Positions 62,256 to 64,000 of a stretch of DNA of 64,000 nt are shown here, in pieces. The notes beneath the pieces are model-generated. The model saw only the letters and a program-made list of their open reading frames with translations, did no database searches and had not been told where the DNA came from. How positions within the stretch are numbered: the first letter of the stretch is position 1; each line of letters opens with the position of its first letter. The stretch spans positions 1 to 64,000 of the forward strand of contig CAJJAA010000027.1 of assembly GCA_905182025.1 (NCBI GenBank), written 5' to 3'. This DNA is from an uncultured OM182 clade bacterium. GTDB taxonomy: Bacteria; Pseudomonadota; Gammaproteobacteria; Pseudomonadales; Azotimanducaceae. Made by a program: the position numbers and the translations under genes.

Positions 62256-62897
62256 ATGAATGATGACCAGAAGCATCATGACCATGATCATGATCACGAA
62301 GAAAAATCGCCGCAGGCAATCCGAACCGAAGCGTTAGAGTCTTTGTTGATAGAAAAAGGGCTTCTCTCCGAGCATGCGGTTGACGATGTGATTGCCAATT
62401 ATGCGCAAAGAGTCGGGCCGATGAATGGTGCATTGCTTGTTGCGCGGGCTTGGACAGATGCTGAATTCAAGCAACGACTACTATCAAATGCGACGCAAGC
62501 AATCGCCGAGTATGATTTTCAAGGCGGCCAGGTTGATCATTTGGTCGTCGTGGAAAATACGCCAGAGCGTCACAACGCGGTCGTCTGTACGCTCTGCTCC
62601 TGTTATCCCTGGGCTGTGCTAGGTTTGCCGCCGAAGTGGTACAAGGATCCCGCATATCGATCCAGAATCGTTCGAGAGCCGCGGGCTTTGTTAGCTGAAA
62701 TGGGGCTGCCGTTGGATAAAAAAATTGAGATTCGAGTTTGGGACTCTAGTGCGGAAGTTCGATATATGGTCTTGCCGATGAGACCAGCGCATACCGAGGG
62801 TATGACACAAGACGAGCTTGCAGCTTTGGTTAGTCGTGATTCAATGATCGGTGTTGAAGTACTTGAGGCATCTTCTCGAGCAGGTCAGCCATCGTGA
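62256..62897 (+). CDS. nthA: Nitrile hydratase alpha subunit, cobalt type
   Basis: 213 residues. The metal centre is VVCTLCSCYPW with ligands Cys111, Cys114 and Cys116; Thr in C-T-L-C-S-C marks the cobalt type, whereas iron enzymes have Ser. In mature enzymes Cys114 and Cys116 are oxidised to sulfinate and sulfenate. The reaction hydrates nitriles to amides. The N-terminus is unusual: seven His among residues 7-14 (HHDHDHDH) of this start, a possible metal-loading tail. No amidase gene lies in the window. It starts 15 bp after nthB and overlaps the accessory gene by four bases. Confidence 0.96.
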   Translation: MNDDQKHHDHDHDHEEKSPQAIRTEALESLLIEKGLLSEHAVDDVIANYAQRVGPMNGALLVARAWTDAEFKQRLLSNATQAIAEYDFQGGQVDHLVVVENTPERHNAVVCTLCSCYPWAVLGLPPKWYKDPAYRSRIVREPRALLAEMGLPLDKKIEIRVWDSSAEVRYMVLPMRPAHTEGMTQDELAALVSRDSMIGVEVLEASSRAGQPS

Positions 62898-63235
62898 CGG
62901 ACGAATTAGAGTCCATGTTGTTGGACGGGCGGGTTGAGCCGCCGAAAGCCAACGGCGAAGTCATCTTTGATGAGCCTTGGCAAAATCGAACCTTCGGCAT
63001 GGCCAGGTCATTATGTGAAGCTGGGTACTATACGTGGGATGAGTTCCGGGCTTGCCTCATCCAACAAATAGAGTCTTGGCAAGCTGATCACTCGGAGCAA
63101 GAGCCTTACCAATACTTCGATCACTTTTTGGCAGCCTTAACAGATTTGATGGCGTTAAAGGGTTTGTGTGAAACCCGTGAACTTGACCAGCGCAGTCGAG
63201 CGTTTGCAGATCGACCGCACGGACACGATCACTGA
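62894..63235 (+). CDS. Nitrile hydratase accessory (activator) protein
   Basis: 113 residues, resembling the N-terminal half of the beta subunit, as known P14K/NhlE-type activators do: EVIFDEPWQNRTFGMARSLCEAGYYTWDEFRACLI. Such proteins escort the apo alpha subunit and insert cobalt. The start GTG 62894 overlaps the nthA stop (GTGA), indicating coupling. The end is His-rich (PHGHDH), echoing the His tail on the alpha subunit. Confidence 0.88.
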   Translation: MTDELESMLLDGRVEPPKANGEVIFDEPWQNRTFGMARSLCEAGYYTWDEFRACLIQQIESWQADHSEQEPYQYFDHFLAALTDLMALKGLCETRELDQRSRAFADRPHGHDH

Positions 63236-63276
63236 AACAATCAAGTAGCAGCGATACTGTCGCGTTGATGAGACTC

Positions 63277-63570
63277 TTACGCCTCTATGCCTTTTAAGAT
63301 GGTAATGTTTGCCGCGCTGGCGTTATGCCGGTGTTTGGCTAAGGCTTGATATTCATCCGATGTGAACCAATCCAAAGCGGTTTCTTTTGACGGGAACTCA
63401 ATCAGCACGGTGCGTGTATAGGGCCAGCTACCTTCGAGCAGCTGAGGCTCTTCATCAACTGATAATAACTTGCCCTGGTACTTGATAAATATATCCATAA
63501 AGCCGCTTTCATATTTACCGTATTCTTCTCTATCCGCAATCTCTATCTGGGCGATGATGTAGTGACTCAT
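63277..63570 (-). CDS. DUF1330 family protein
   Basis: 97 residues, ferredoxin-like dimeric alpha-beta barrel of the DUF1330 family: IIAQIEIADREEYGKYESGF, LEGSWPYTRTVLIEFPSKETALDWFTSDEYQAL, ending NITILKG. Members are small cytoplasmic proteins of unknown function. It converges with the nitrile hydratase operon. The upstream region toward the dehydrogenase is about 130 bp and has no gene. Confidence 0.88.
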   Translation of the reverse strand: MSHYIIAQIEIADREEYGKYESGFMDIFIKYQGKLLSVDEEPQLLEGSWPYTRTVLIEFPSKETALDWFTSDEYQALAKHRHNASAANITILKGIEA

Positions 63571-63703
63571 TGTATTAACTCCGTTTTCTTGCGGTTGTCG
63601 CTCAACCTATTTTTTTGTGTCGCTGTCGATTTTTTTGATCGAAGCGCCTGTCGCAGCGTGCGATAAATCAATCGTCTCGTATTGTTCTACTCCGGTTTTA
63701 CTT

Positions 63704-64000
63704 TTACGGAGTCATGACAACTTTAAGTACGTCTTGTTCGTGATTGTCAAAAATTTCATAACCTCTAACGCCTTCGCTAAGGCTCATTCTGTGAGTAATG
63801 ATTTCGGTGGGGTCGATGCGTCCCTGTTCAATCATCGGCAGCAGTTTAGGTATGTAATATTGTGGGTTAACGATACCTGACCGTAACGTAATATTTTTAC
63901 CGGTCAACGTTGCCATAAAATCTATAGGGACTTCTTTGCCCATGAGTACGCCTATTACCGCTACGCGCCCGCCGTGTCTTACGACATCGATGGCTTGTTG
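63704..64000 (-). CDS. Zinc-type alcohol dehydrogenase family, C-terminal part
   Basis: The last 98 residues of a medium-chain dehydrogenase/reductase. The right window edge cuts the N-terminal part. The frame reads QQAIDVVRHGGRVAVIGVLM, then NITLRSGIVNPQYYIPKLLPMIEQG, ending DNHEQDVLKVVMTP. The end of the nucleotide-binding domain (G-G-R-V-[AV]-V-[IV]-G) and the returning catalytic-domain segment are clear. Whether it is an alcohol, polyol or formaldehyde dehydrogenase cannot be told from this piece. Confidence 0.85.
   Translation of the reverse strand, partial: QQAIDVVRHGGRVAVIGVLMGKEVPIDFMATLTGKNITLRSGIVNPQYYIPKLLPMIEQGRIDPTEIITHRMSLSEGVRGYEIFDNHEQDVLKVVMTP

Noticed and set aside
63690..63713. 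ACTCCG/CGGAGT hairpin at the end of the dehydrogenase gene as terminator
   Set aside because: It overlaps the stop codon and lacks a T run; too weak to list.

Overview
The window looks like a chromosome segment of a gammaproteobacterium, probably a marine or aquatic one. The evidence is the 16S sequence, the pilS-pilR-fimT, bamD, rluD-pgeF and rimI-prfC neighbourhoods, and the mix of type IV pili, a flagellum, a TonB-dependent receptor, cobalt-type nitrile hydratase and a selenoprotein. Genus cannot be fixed by eye. Gene density is high and no phage, insertion sequence, CRISPR array or tRNA gene was seen.

Layout. 0-2 kb: the end of a minus-strand flagellar ring operon (flgH, flgI, flgJ), with flgH lacking its 5' end. 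2-4 kb: the C-terminal part of a pilY1-type pilus tip protein, lacking its 5' end, plus a small secreted protein. The two truncated genes meet head to head near 1950-1962, which points to a rearrangement or an assembly join. 4-9 kb: fimT, pilR, pilS and bamD (minus). 9-16 kb: rluD-pgeF, a DUF4124 protein, ilvI-ilvH-pssA without ilvC, and the periplasmic methionine sulfoxide repair pair msrP-msrQ.

16.2-28.9 kb: two complete, almost identical rRNA operons (16S-23S-5S, no tRNA in the spacer) in direct tandem. The repeat unit is about 5.75 kb, each with its own P1-like promoter, boxA leader and terminator. Between them lies a noncoding array of nearly five copies of a 172-bp repeat.

28.9-40 kb: a minus-rich metabolic and stress block. 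It holds a Sel1-repeat protein coupled to a dienelactone hydrolase, a thioesterase, a VOC protein, a DUF389 membrane protein (plus), a PhyH-type dioxygenase, two Hsp20 chaperones behind a convincing sigma-32 promoter, tldD-tldE, and an HlyD/DUF3302 pair. 40-46 kb: a TudS-like/YbgA protein, a photolyase and a TonB receptor. DUF3302, the photolyase and the receptor together carry four single-base indels whose repair restores family-like sequence, so consensus errors or recent decay are both possible.

46-50.5 kb: a cytochrome c and Tat-exported lactone-oxidase pair. Convergent to it is a two-gene operon whose second member reads through an in-frame TGA inside a U-G-S-C-T-T-C motif. This is a UGSC-type selenoprotein that two short ORFs would otherwise hide, and its partner is a thioredoxin-fold fusion protein. 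50.8-61 kb: glpK, an amino-acid permease preceded by 14-bp tandem repeats, an exported M20 peptidase, a chorismate-lyase-like protein, an MFS transporter, tesB, a divergent holD-like gene, rimI and prfC. 61.5-64 kb: cobalt-type nitrile hydratase beta, alpha and accessory genes with His-rich tails, a DUF1330 protein, and the 3' part of a zinc-type alcohol dehydrogenase that runs off the right edge.
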